Assembly: GCA_020161755.1 (NCBI GenBank)
Contig: JAIUOS010000005.1
Location: forward strand, 1 to 64,000
Origin: Actinomycetota bacterium
Lineage (GTDB): Bacteria > Actinomycetota > Actinomycetes > Propionibacteriales > Propionibacteriaceae
Direction of reading: 5' to 3'
Length of the DNA stretch: 64,000 nucleotides
Below are positions 16,678 to 24,192 of the stretch, piece after piece (the first letter of the stretch is position 1; every line of letters begins with the position of its first letter). Made by a program: the position numbers and the translations under genes. The notes under the pieces were generated by a model. It was not told where the DNA came from, searched no databases, and saw only the letters and a list, made by a program, of their open reading frames with translations.

Positions 16678-17328
16678 TCAGGCGCGCAGGACCGTGACCA
16701 GGTCCGGCGGTGGCCGGTGGGCGGACGCGGCCGCGTCGTCCCAGGCATCGAACCCGTCCAGCCAGGCCAGCAGCGAGGTGGCGACGGGCTGGTCGTCGGC
16801 GTCCAGGCGGGGCACCGCCGGCCGCCAGGCGGCGGCCATCGCGCGCGCATGCTCGGCGTGCACCCAGCCGGCGGCCAGGCCCGGGCAGGGCATCAGCGCG
16901 ATGCCGAGATCGCTCTTCAACAGGTTGCGGAGCCCGTGCCGGGCGGGCACCTCGGCACGCACGAGGTCGAAGTCGAAATCGTTGAGGCGGCTCTCGGTGA
17001 GGTCCAGGGTGATGCTGCCCCAGGCCAGCGCCCCGAGCCAGGTCTCGAGCAACAACCAGCCGGCGGTGAGCCGGTGCGGCGGCACGTAGCGTCCGCTCAG
17101 CAGGTTGTCGACGTCGGTGCCGTTCGGCACGTCGGGGCGCACCACCGGGGCGTCCGGCTGGCGGCGGAAGACGGGGCCCAGCTTGCCCAGCAGGCCAGGT
17201 GAGGTCGGTGTTGCGCCGCCGAACCGGTCGCGGGCGATGGCCCGCAGCGTGGTGGCGGTGTCCGGGCCCGCCCGGAAGATGTCCCGCACCTCATCGATCG
17301 CGATCGCGTAGAGCCGCACCGATCCCAT
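16678..17328 (-). CDS. Hypothetical soluble protein (216 aa)
   Basis: A 216-residue protein from the ATG at 17328 (MGSVRLYAIAIDEVRDIFRA). It has no signal peptide or TM segment, is Leu/Ala/Trp-rich with a central LLLETWLGALAWGSITLDL stretch, and ends in PPPDLVTVLRA. The start form is reminiscent of small actinobacterial proteins annotated only by DUF numbers, but I cannot assign a family. The frame remains open up to 17421, but ATG 17328 is the best start and leaves space for the small gene on the other strand. It is convergent to nothing: the TetR operator lies behind its stop. Confidence 0.7.
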   Translation of the reverse strand: MGSVRLYAIAIDEVRDIFRAGPDTATTLRAIARDRFGGATPTSPGLLGKLGPVFRRQPDAPVVRPDVPNGTDVDNLLSGRYVPPHRLTAGWLLLETWLGALAWGSITLDLTESRLNDFDFDLVRAEVPARHGLRNLLKSDLGIALMPCPGLAAGWVHAEHARAMAAAWRPAVPRLDADDQPVATSLLAWLDGFDAWDDAAASAHRPPPDLVTVLRA

Positions 17329-17365
17329 GGGTAACACGCTAACCGCCTGGCATACATTTGGGCGC

Positions 17366-17461
17366 GTGAACCCGCGATCCCGACGCCTCGTCGTGACCGG
17401 CGCGTTGGTGCTGCTGCTCATCCTCGTCGTCGTGGGCAGCGTGCTCGGGTTCGGCCGGTAG
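17366..17461 (+). CDS. Possible 31-aa single-TM micropeptide
   Basis: A short frame starting at GTG 17366 encodes 31 residues: a basic start (MNPRSRRLVV) and one hydrophobic helix (TGALVLLLILVVVGSVLGFG). The composition (positive-inside N-terminus, single helix) is typical of small membrane peptides, and the frame ends 10 bp before the next gene. No strong ribosome site is visible, and no homologue is known to me, so this is tentative. Confidence 0.4.
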   Translation: MNPRSRRLVVTGALVLLLILVVVGSVLGFGR

Positions 17462-17471
17462 GCTCCCGCTC

Positions 17472-17786
17472 ATGATCCTGGCAGTGCGACGCGCGTTGGC
17501 CGGGGCCGCCCTCGGGGCCGCCCTGACGTGGGGTGTGGGCGGCACGGCCCTCGCCGAGACCCCGAGCCCGACCGCGACCGCCACGGCGACCTCGACGGCG
17601 ACCTCCACCGGCACGGCGACCGCCACCGGGTCCTCCACCGCCACCTCGGAGGTCAGCGTCACCACCGAACCGGACTCGGAGACCCCGGACGCGGCCCTCG
17701 ACAACTCCCGCACCTACCTCGCCATCGGCGGGGCTGCGGTGCTCGCGCTCCTCGCCGCGCTGCTGGTCTTCCTGCGCCGCCGCTGA
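17472..17786 (+). CDS. Small exported Thr/Ser-rich protein with C-terminal TM anchor
   Basis: A 104-residue protein with an N-terminal signal peptide ([20 protein letters not shown], then ALA), a low-complexity Thr/Ala/Ser segment (residues about 33-70, repeats of TATATST type), and a C-terminal helix ([20 protein letters not shown]) followed by RRR. This plan resembles Gram-positive surface proteins, but without an LPxTG motif, so it would be anchored by its own helix. ATG at 17472. No function can be named. Confidence 0.7.
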   Translation: MILAVRRALAGAALGAALTWGVGGTALAETPSPTATATATSTATSTGTATATGSSTATSEVSVTTEPDSETPDAALDNSRTYLAIGGAAVLALLAALLVFLRRR

Positions 17787-17793
17787 CCCGCCG

Positions 17794-18447
17794 TCAGGCC
17801 AACTCGTTCAGCTCGATCGAGACCCGGCGGAACTGGGCGGCGAACCCGGCCAGCACGCCGGCGTTGGGGTCGGGGACGGCCAGCACCCCGAACGGCTGGG
17901 GCAACCCGGCGGCGACGAGCCGCTCCAGACCGGGCTCGGCCAGCACCGCCGACACCGCCGTCCGGTCGCCGCCGGTCACCAGCGCCTCCAGGTCGCCGAG
18001 CCGGGGGAGCAGCACCTCGACCGCGTCGGCGGCGGCCGCCTCGAACGAGCGCTCCGCCTGGTTCGCCCGGCGCCGGGCGTAGCGCTGCTGCGACCAGCCG
18101 CCGGCCTTCGTCCGTCCCTGCACGTAGTGGCTGCCGTGGCGGCCGGCCACCAGCGCCTCGCCGTCGAACACGCCCACCGCGTGGGCCTTGCGACGCACGA
18201 TCAGGGCGCCGACGACGCGGTGACGCGTGGACGCGGCCACCAGGGCGCCCAGCGGGTCGTCGCCGTCGTCCAGCTGTCCCCAGGGCAGCGCGATCCGGGC
18301 CTGGGCCCCGTCCGGCGCCACCAGCACCACGTGGGTATCGCCGACCCGGACGTCCGTACGGCCGTGGCGTTGCGCGAACCCGTCCAGCCACCCGGCAAGA
18401 CGCTCGGGGGCGACACCGACGGTACGCGACATGGGCGGGGCGGTCAT
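17794..18447 (-). CDS. acVLRF1 family peptidyl-tRNA hydrolase
   Basis: A 217-residue protein of the actinobacterial Vms1-like release factor (acVLRF1) family, related to the eukaryotic Vms1/ANKZF1 hydrolases that free nascent chains from peptidyl-tRNA on stalled ribosomes. The recognisable core is [20 protein letters not shown] followed by RRRANQ (residues about 108-133), the equivalent of the eRF1-like catalytic loop where a Gln replaces the GGQ of release factors. The ATG at 18447 is used; an ATG five codons downstream is possible. It is divergent from ideR with 39 bp between the starts, so the promoters overlap. Family recognition is from memory of the signature, and activity is inferred. 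Confidence 0.82.
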   Translation of the reverse strand: MTAPPMSRTVGVAPERLAGWLDGFAQRHGRTDVRVGDTHVVLVAPDGAQARIALPWGQLDDGDDPLGALVAASTRHRVVGALIVRRKAHAVGVFDGEALVAGRHGSHYVQGRTKAGGWSQQRYARRRANQAERSFEAAAADAVEVLLPRLGDLEALVTGGDRTAVSAVLAEPGLERLVAAGLPQPFGVLAVPDPNAGVLAGFAAQFRRVSIELNELA

Positions 18448-18486
18448 GGCTATAGTCTGGCAACCGGATCGCAGGGAGGAGGAGCA

Positions 18487-19176
18487 GTGAGCGACCTCAT
18501 CGACACCACGGAGATGTACCTGCGAACGATCTACGAGCTCGGCGAGGAGGGCATCCCGCCGCTGCGGGCCCGGATCGCCGAACGACTCAAGCAGAGCGGA
18601 CCCACCGTCTCCCAGACCGTCGCCCGGATGGAGCGCGACGGGCTGGTCAGCGTCCACCCCGACCGGCACCTGGTGCTCAGCGAGCGGGGACTGGAACTCG
18701 CCACCCGGGTGATGCGGCGCCACCGCCTCGCCGAACGGCTGCTCACCGACGTGATCGGACTGGACTGGCCGCTCGTGCACGAGGAGGCCTGCCGCTGGGA
18801 GCACGTCATCTCCACCGACGTGGAGCGGCGGCTGGTCGCGATCCTCGACGGCCCGGTCAGCTCGCCGTACGGCAACCCGATCCCGGCCCTGGACGAGCTG
18901 GGCGTCGACCCGGCCCCGGAGGGTTTCCTGGACGGCACCGAGCTGCTCTCGCTGAAGCTGGCCGACGGCCGCGCGCACGAGGTGGTGGTGCTGCGGATGA
19001 GCGAGCACCTCCAGAACGACCCGGTGCAGTTGGCCGCGATCGAGGCGGCCGGGGCACTGCCCGGGGTGCCGGTGCGGGCGGCCATGATCGGACGCCGGCT
19101 GGTGCTGGGCGACGAGGAGTCCGAGGCCATCCTCGACGGGACGGTCGCCGAGCACCTCTTCGTCGCGGTCGACTGA
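18487..19176 (+). CDS. ideR: Iron-dependent repressor, DtxR/IdeR type
   Basis: A 229-residue Fe(II)-dependent repressor. The N-terminal winged helix (residues 1-64) is followed by the dimer/metal domain and a C-terminal SH3-like domain (about 150-229). The metal ligands sit at exactly the DtxR positions: Met10, Cys102, Glu105 and His106 for the primary site, and His79, Glu83 and His98 for the ancillary site (RRHRLAER and [12 protein letters not shown]). [14 protein letters not shown] (about 132-145) is also DtxR-like. The start is GTG at 18487 with a very strong GGAGGAGG site. It should control iron uptake and storage genome-wide; I saw no clear iron box elsewhere in the window. Confidence 0.95.
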   Translation: MSDLIDTTEMYLRTIYELGEEGIPPLRARIAERLKQSGPTVSQTVARMERDGLVSVHPDRHLVLSERGLELATRVMRRHRLAERLLTDVIGLDWPLVHEEACRWEHVISTDVERRLVAILDGPVSSPYGNPIPALDELGVDPAPEGFLDGTELLSLKLADGRAHEVVVLRMSEHLQNDPVQLAAIEAAGALPGVPVRAAMIGRRLVLGDEESEAILDGTVAEHLFVAVD

Positions 19177-19326
19177 GAGCTCCAGGCGGACGGCAACGTT
19201 CTGCGCCCCACGGACGTGGGTAGGGACAAGCGGCGAGCAGGACGGCCGCTCGAGACCGGGAGCGGCGACCTGCCGTTCCCGACGAACCGCGGCCGATCGG
19301 TCGCCGTCCCTGTTGGAGGTATTGCC

Positions 19327-19662
19327 ATGAATCACGACCGCTCCAGCGCGCGTCCCGGACGCCGCTTCCGCGAGCTGATCTGGTTGGTCGCCGTGTCGGT
19401 GCTGGGTTGCACGCTCATCGGTACGGCCGCCGGCGCCGTCGCTGCCACCCCGGTGGCCGAGCCGGATCCGGTCGCGGTTGTCGATCCCGTCGCGGTGCTC
19501 GATCCCATCGACGGCGACGACGAGGTCACCGTGGACGAGTCGGATCCGAACTACGTCGCTCCGCCGAACATCAACGTCGTCGTGGTGGACGGCCAGCTGG
19601 TCTTCGAGGACGGCCCCGACCTCGGCGACGAGACCCAGGGTCTGGTCCCCGAGGGCAAGTAG
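19327..19662 (+). CDS. Small exported acidic protein, hypothetical
   Basis: A 111-residue protein with an N-terminal signal or anchor helix (FRELIWLVAVSVLGCTLIGT, residues about 16-35) after a basic start. Then come Val/Asp/Pro-rich repeats (PVAVVDPVAVLDPIDGDDEV) and an acidic tail (VVVVDGQLVFEDGPDLGDE). The mature part has many Asp/Glu and no Cys. The Cys in VLGCTL is inside the helix and not in a good lipobox. The ATG at 19327 has GGAGGT nine bases upstream. No family recognised. Confidence 0.7.
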   Translation: MNHDRSSARPGRRFRELIWLVAVSVLGCTLIGTAAGAVAATPVAEPDPVAVVDPVAVLDPIDGDDEVTVDESDPNYVAPPNINVVVVDGQLVFEDGPDLGDETQGLVPEGK

Positions 19663-19683
19663 TCCTCCGGCACTCGCCACCCC

Positions 19684-19716
19684 CGACCTCGTTCCGGCCG
19701 CGCCGGAGCGGGGTCG
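19684..19716. terminator. Hairpin between the exported-protein gene and trx
   Basis: A 15-bp stem (CGACCTCGTTCCGGC against GCCGGAGCGGGGTCG, with two G:U pairs) closes on CGC, 22 bp after the stop at 19662. It separates the upstream gene from trx. Confidence 0.6.
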
Positions 19717-19815
19717 TTCCGCGTTCGGGCCCGGGCGCCGGGACCTGGGGAATACCGGACGGCCCCGGCGGCGTTGTGGCCGAGGTATTCACCTACACCG
19801 AAGGATTGAGTGAGC

Positions 19816-20178
19816 ATGGCAACCATCGCGGTCACCGAAGCCGAGTTCGGCGAGACCATCAAGGACGGCATCGTCTTCGTCGACTTCTGGGCCACCTGGT
19901 GCCCGCCGTGCCGCATGTTCGGGCCGGTCTTCGAAGCCGCGTCCGACGAGCACACCGACGCGGTGTTCGCCAAGATCGACACCGACGAGCAGCGTGACCT
20001 CTCGGCGGCCCTCGGTATTTCTTCCATCCCCACGCTGATGGCCTTCCGCGACGGCTATCTCGTCTACCGGGAGGCCGGGGCGCTCAACAACAAGCAGTTC
20101 GCCCAGCTGATCGACCAGGTGAAGGCGCTCGACATGGAGCAACTCAAGGCCGAGGCCGAGGCCGCCAAGGCGGGTTGA
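19816..20178 (+). CDS. trxA: Thioredoxin (WCPPC active site)
   Basis: A 120-residue thioredoxin-fold protein. The active site is FWATWCPPCRMFGPVFE (residues about 27-43), a WCPPC variant of the usual WCGPC; this change normally makes the disulfide more oxidising and is common in membrane-anchored thioredoxins, but no signal peptide exists here. SSIPTLMAFRDG carries the cis-Pro. A C-terminal helix (MEQLKAEAEAAKAG) extends the normal 105-110 residues. I use the ATG at 19816 with AAGGA ten bases upstream; GTG 19810 is also possible. Confidence 0.93.
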   Translation: MATIAVTEAEFGETIKDGIVFVDFWATWCPPCRMFGPVFEAASDEHTDAVFAKIDTDEQRDLSAALGISSIPTLMAFRDGYLVYREAGALNNKQFAQLIDQVKALDMEQLKAEAEAAKAG

Positions 20179-20195
20179 GCGACGCGCCGAACATC

Positions 20196-20217
20196 GTGTC
20201 CCCCATTGGGGTGACAC
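20196..20217 (+). terminator. Imperfect hairpin after trx
   Basis: GTGTC-CCCC and GGGG-TGACAC pair with one bulged base, 17 bp after the trx stop. It likely ends the trx transcript. Its right arm overlaps the -35-like element of the next feature. Confidence 0.5.
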
Positions 20218-20240
20218 GGACGGCAATGCCGACCTATACT
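20211..20240 (+). promoter_or_regulatory. Sigma-70-like promoter pointing into a gene-free gap
   Basis: GTGACA (20211-20216), an 18-base spacer and TATACT (20235-20240) match the vegetative consensus better than anything else in the window. Transcription would start near 20247, at the foot of a perfect hairpin, in a gap between two convergent genes. A small RNA is possible (see findings). Confidence 0.5.
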
Positions 20241-20247
20241 CGAATCA

Positions 20248-20278
20248 GGTTCCTGCCCCATCCCCCCGGGCAGGAACC
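20248..20278. terminator. Perfect 11-bp hairpin between convergent genes
   Basis: GGTTCCTGCCC pairs exactly with GGGCAGGAACC across a 9-base C-rich loop. It could be a bidirectional terminator for trx and the opposing transporter gene, or the body of a short RNA from the promoter just upstream. Confidence 0.6.
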
Positions 20279-20320
20279 ATTCATGTCTCCGGGGCCGTGA
20301 CACTCAAAGGCGGTGACGCC

Positions 20321-21532
20321 CTAGCGTCCGATGCCCGCCGCGATGATGCTGGTCACGACCACTGAAGTGATGGTCACCGTGGAGAAGCCCGCGACGATCA
20401 TCTTCGGCAGGATCGCCCCCTCGATCGCGGCGACCTCCTCCGGGTTCTCGCCGGCGCCCTTCGCGGCCTCCTGCGACAGGATCATCGTGCCCGGGAAGCC
20501 GTACAGCGCGGTCAGGCCAATGGCCATCGACATCGGGACGCTGTAGCCGACGAGCTTGCCGACCACCAGCGTGAACACCGCGATGCCGACCAGCCCGAAC
20601 ACGAACGCGATCGCGAGCGGCCCGGCCAGGGCTGCCAGGTCGGCCGGCTTCAAGGTGGCCAGCGGGCCGAACACCATGATCATGATCGCCAGCATCATCA
20701 GGCCGAACGAGTCGATGCCGTTGAGAGTGGACGGCTTGAACACCCCGGTCGTGCGCAGCACGATGCCCAGGATCAGCGCCACCACGAACGTGTTCAGCGT
20801 GCCCTTGGTCAGGTCGTTGATGCCCATGCTCACCAGCACCACGACGCCGACGCAGAACAGCGTGCCCGGCGTGGTGCGCAGGAACGCCGGCAGGCGTCCT
20901 TCGTTCGCCTGGGCCGACTCCGCGGCGGCGGGCGCCTCGAGGCGTCCGGCGCGGTACTCGTCCTTCAGCCGTGCCGCCTCGCGGCGCAGCAGCAGCGAGG
21001 TGAGCGGGAAGCCGAACAGGCCCTGGAGCGCGGCGATCAGCACCGGGAACGCGGCCACCGTGGTGAGGCCGACGCCGAGCGCCGCCTCCTGCACGATGAG
21101 GACGGAGATCGTGCCGCCCGACAGCGCGCCGATGCCGGCGATCGCGTAGTCGCGGCCGAACCGCGAGATCAGTTCGCCGTAGTCGTTGACGCTCGCGCGG
21201 ATGCCGAAGATCACACTGGCGAGCAGCAGCAGCAGGCCGATACCGACCACGGCGGCGATGCCGATCAGCAGCGTCTTCCACTGCTTCTTGAAGTCGTCGA
21301 GGCTGATCATCGTGCCCAGGTGGACGATGATGAAGCCCACCACCACGCCGGCCAGGCCGAGCAGGGACGACGCCGGCAGCAGGTCCGGCGGGAACACCCC
21401 GGTCATGAAGCCGATCAGGAAGATGATCGAGGCCACGAACAGGCTCGACAGCAGCGAGCCGGTCTTCTTCGCCACCCAGTCGCTGACGGTCCAGACCAGC
21501 ATGACGACCACGAAAGCCAGTACCGGATTCAT
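20321..21532 (-). CDS. Multi-TM transporter of the GltS/ion-transporter type, substrate unknown
   Basis: A 403-residue integral membrane protein with about 11-12 hydrophobic segments and a short central cytoplasmic loop (RREAARLKDEYRAGRLEAPA). It has two similar halves with Gly-rich re-entrant-like segments (IAGIGALSGGTISVLIVQEA and LTALYGFPGTMILSQEAAKG), a plan seen in the glutamate:sodium symporter (GltS) and related ion-transporter families. I cannot name the substrate. I choose the ATG at 21532, with GGGGAGC eight bases upstream, over the GTG at 21544. It may be co-transcribed with the DMT and SLC13 genes upstream on the same strand (gap 47 bp). Confidence 0.7.
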   Translation of the reverse strand: MNPVLAFVVVMLVWTVSDWVAKKTGSLLSSLFVASIIFLIGFMTGVFPPDLLPASSLLGLAGVVVGFIIVHLGTMISLDDFKKQWKTLLIGIAAVVGIGLLLLLASVIFGIRASVNDYGELISRFGRDYAIAGIGALSGGTISVLIVQEAALGVGLTTVAAFPVLIAALQGLFGFPLTSLLLRREAARLKDEYRAGRLEAPAAAESAQANEGRLPAFLRTTPGTLFCVGVVVLVSMGINDLTKGTLNTFVVALILGIVLRTTGVFKPSTLNGIDSFGLMMLAIMIMVFGPLATLKPADLAALAGPLAIAFVFGLVGIAVFTLVVGKLVGYSVPMSMAIGLTALYGFPGTMILSQEAAKGAGENPEEVAAIEGAILPKMIVAGFSTVTITSVVVTSIIAAGIGR

Positions 21533-21579
21533 GTGCTCCCCCACAGTGGTGCCGAGTCTCTCGCCTTCATCATGATGGG

Positions 21580-22506
21580 TCAGGCGCCGTCACGTGGTGC
21601 ACTCGGCGGAGTTTCGCCCTGATTGGGCTCCGACTCGGCCGTCCCGGGGTGGATCCGCGACAGCAGCACCACGCCGGAGATCGCCACCGCGGCGAACAGC
21701 AGCATCAGCAGCGCCGAACTCCAGGTGAGGTTCATGCCCTCGCCGAGCACCGCGATCCCGTACGCGACGCCGGCCACGGGGCCGGCCGCGTTCAGCGTCC
21801 CGACGACGATCTCGGCGGCACCGGACGCGTACCCCTGCTGGATCCAGATGCCGGCCAGCACCATGCCCACCACGATCGAGGCGGCCAGCGTCCAGAACAC
21901 CGGCGAACCCAGCCAGGGACGGCTGATGGTGTAGTGCCCGATGGCCTTCACCACGCCCGACTCCGCGCCGTAGATGACCGCGGCGGCGGCCGACCAGGCC
22001 AGGCACTGCCAGGCGACCGGCCCGCGCGCGCCGGCCAGCGCGAGCAGCGCGGCGATGCCGAAGCCGGCGAGGGTGCCCAGCACCAGCCACGCGTCGTTGA
22101 GGATCGGGTAGGGGGCGGCGTTGCGGATCGCCACCCAGGCGAACGCGACCGTGCCGGCGACGGTCAGCGCGGTCGCACCCCACATCGCGGGAGTGATCGG
22201 ACGCCGGTGCACGCGCGCGGCCAGCAGGATCGTCCACGGCACCGCGAGGACGCCGATCGGCTGCACCACCGTGACCGGTGCCAGCAGCAGCGCGGTCATC
22301 TGGAGCACCGCACCCACGCCGGTGAGCAGCAGGCCGCCGAGCCAGCGACGGTTGCGGATGACCGCCAGCAGGTCGGCGCCGGACAGCTTCGCGCCCGGTT
22401 TGCCGGCGGTGTCGCCGACGGCGCTGTGCTGCACCACCGAGGCGACCGCCAGCGCCACCGAGGCGAGCACGGTCAGGACGACCGCCAACGGGATGTTCTG
22501 GGTCAC
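21580..22506 (-). CDS. DMT (drug/metabolite transporter) superfamily protein
   Basis: A 308-residue membrane protein with about nine hydrophobic segments arranged as two EamA-like halves (residues 6-140 and 150-290). Typical DMT features are LLLTGVGAVLQMTALLLAPV, then VTVVQPIGVLAVPWTILLAA, where the next-to-last helix of the half contains VVQP-type residues, and in the second half NAAGPVAGVAYGIAVLGEGM. The C-terminus is a charged cytoplasmic tail. DMT members export amino acids or metabolites; specificity is not readable. It starts 10 bp after the stop of the SLC13 gene, so the pair is probably one transcript. Confidence 0.78.
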   Translation of the reverse strand: MTQNIPLAVVLTVLASVALAVASVVQHSAVGDTAGKPGAKLSGADLLAVIRNRRWLGGLLLTGVGAVLQMTALLLAPVTVVQPIGVLAVPWTILLAARVHRRPITPAMWGATALTVAGTVAFAWVAIRNAAPYPILNDAWLVLGTLAGFGIAALLALAGARGPVAWQCLAWSAAAAVIYGAESGVVKAIGHYTISRPWLGSPVFWTLAASIVVGMVLAGIWIQQGYASGAAEIVVGTLNAAGPVAGVAYGIAVLGEGMNLTWSSALLMLLFAAVAISGVVLLSRIHPGTAESEPNQGETPPSAPRDGA

Positions 22507-22516
22507 GGGATGCCTC

Positions 22517-24076
22517 TCAGAAGCGCCAGATCAGGGGAACCCACGCCACGGCCACGACGAGGAAGAGCAGCAGCAGGGGGAGCCCCAGCTTCCAGTAGTC
22601 GGTGAACCGGTAGCCGCCCGGTTCCATCACCATCGTGTTGGCCGCGGTCGCGACCGGGGTCAGGAAGGACGCCGCCCCGCAGACGGTGAGCGCCATCATG
22701 AACGGCAGCACCGAGGCGTGCAGGTCGTGGGCGAGCACGGTCGCGATCGGCACCATGATCAGCACCGTCGCGGTGTTCGAGATCAGCTGGCCCAGCACCA
22801 CAGTGAGGACGCAGAGGGCGAACAGCGCCAGGTAGGGCGAGGAGTCGCCGACCAGCCCCAGCAGGCCCCTCGCGATCAGGTCGGCGGTGCCGGTGGAGAT
22901 GAACGCGGTGGACAGCGGGATCATGCCGCCGACCAGCACCACGGTCGTCCACGACACCGAGCGGTAGGCCTGGGTCGGGGTGAGCACGCGGCCGAGCACG
23001 ATGGCGCCGGCGGCGAGGACGCCGGCGATGGCCGGGGGCACGATGCCGGTGGCCAGCAGGACCACCATCGCCGCGAGGATGACCATCGCGCGCTTCGCAC
23101 CGACTCCCAGCGGCACCGAGCGGCGCAGCACCGCCGGGTCGTTGACCACCAGCACGTCGGGTCCGGCGGTGTGGGCCTGCAGGTGCTCCCAGGTACCGCC
23201 CAGCAGCAGCGTGTCGCCGGCCTGGAGGGTGGCGTCCGCACCGGTCACGTCCTCGCCGGCCCGCTGGAGGCCCAGCACAACCAGGTCGCCGCTGGGGGTG
23301 GTCATGCCCGGGAACAGGTGCACCCCGATCAGCGGGGAGCGGGGCGGGACGACCACCTCGGTGACACCCTTGCGGACGCCGACGAGCTCCCGGTCGGCCG
23401 GCAGCGCGTACTGCTCGCGCAGCGTCCGGGCGTGGTTGCTGACGTCCGGCGGGAGCACGGTGGGGGTGCGGTCGGGCAGCAGCCGGCGTCCGAACAGCGC
23501 GATGATCGCGATGGTGCCGACCAGCAGCGGCAGCCCGGCCAGGCCGAACTCGAGGAATGTGAACGGGCGCGCTCCCGCGTCGGCCGCACCCTCGCTGACG
23601 ATGATGTTCACCGGGGTGCCGGTGAGGGCGAGCATCGAGCCGGCATGGGCGGAGAACGCCAGCGGCATCAGCATCTGGCTGGGTGGCAGGCCCACCCGCA
23701 TCGCCACCACGACCACCACCGGGATCAGCGCGGCGACGGCGCCGTTCACGCTGATCAGGGCGGTCAGGACGGCGACCAGCAGGCAGATGACGACCAGCAG
23801 GGGCGTCCGCTTCTCCCCGCCCCGGGTGATCACCTGCTGCCCGGCCCAGGCGGTGACGCCGGTGGCGTCCAGCGCCTCGGAGACGATGAACAGGCAGGCG
23901 ATGAAGATGACCGTCGGGTCGCCGAAGCCGGCCAGCGCCTGGTTGACGGTGAGGATGCCGGTGGCCCACAACGCCACTGCGACGCCGAGCGCGACGATGC
24001 CCATCGGTACGCGGTTCGTCATGAATGCCACGACCGCGAGGACCAGGATGGTCAGGACGATCGCGACGTGGTCCAC
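22517..24076 (-). CDS. SLC13/DASS family permease with central TrkA-C (RCK_C) domain
   Basis: A 519-residue permease of the divalent anion:sodium symporter type. Two membrane halves (about residues 1-180 and 310-519) flank a soluble domain (about 200-300). Part of that domain (RSPLIGVHLFPGMTTPSGDL, then VVLGLQRAGE...LQAGDTLLLGGTWEHL) is a recognisable TrkA-C/RCK_C ligand-binding fold. TGTPVNIIVSEGA is the first SxT/NIV-type sodium and substrate loop, and TPVATAANTMVMEPGGY the second. The GTG at 24076 is the most likely start; the frame runs further to 24166 as Arg-rich shadow. Substrate (sulfate, dicarboxylate or other) is unknown. Confidence 0.82.
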   Translation of the reverse strand: MDHVAIVLTILVLAVVAFMTNRVPMGIVALGVAVALWATGILTVNQALAGFGDPTVIFIACLFIVSEALDATGVTAWAGQQVITRGGEKRTPLLVVICLLVAVLTALISVNGAVAALIPVVVVVAMRVGLPPSQMLMPLAFSAHAGSMLALTGTPVNIIVSEGAADAGARPFTFLEFGLAGLPLLVGTIAIIALFGRRLLPDRTPTVLPPDVSNHARTLREQYALPADRELVGVRKGVTEVVVPPRSPLIGVHLFPGMTTPSGDLVVLGLQRAGEDVTGADATLQAGDTLLLGGTWEHLQAHTAGPDVLVVNDPAVLRRSVPLGVGAKRAMVILAAMVVLLATGIVPPAIAGVLAAGAIVLGRVLTPTQAYRSVSWTTVVLVGGMIPLSTAFISTGTADLIARGLLGLVGDSSPYLALFALCVLTVVLGQLISNTATVLIMVPIATVLAHDLHASVLPFMMALTVCGAASFLTPVATAANTMVMEPGGYRFTDYWKLGLPLLLLFLVVAVAWVPLIWRF

Positions 24077-24192
24077 AGCGAGCACCCTAGCCGCTCGTGG
24101 GGGGCTCGGGACGGCACCCCCTCGCGAACCCGCTCCGCGCCGCCCGCGAAGGGCTATCGTCAGCACCGAAGCCGCTGATTCGAAGGAGCACG

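Noticed and set aside
17794-19680. A 628-codon minus-strand frame through acVLRF1 and across ideR
   Set aside because: Only the last 217 codons match a family; the upstream part is antisense to ideR and lacks a ribosome site.
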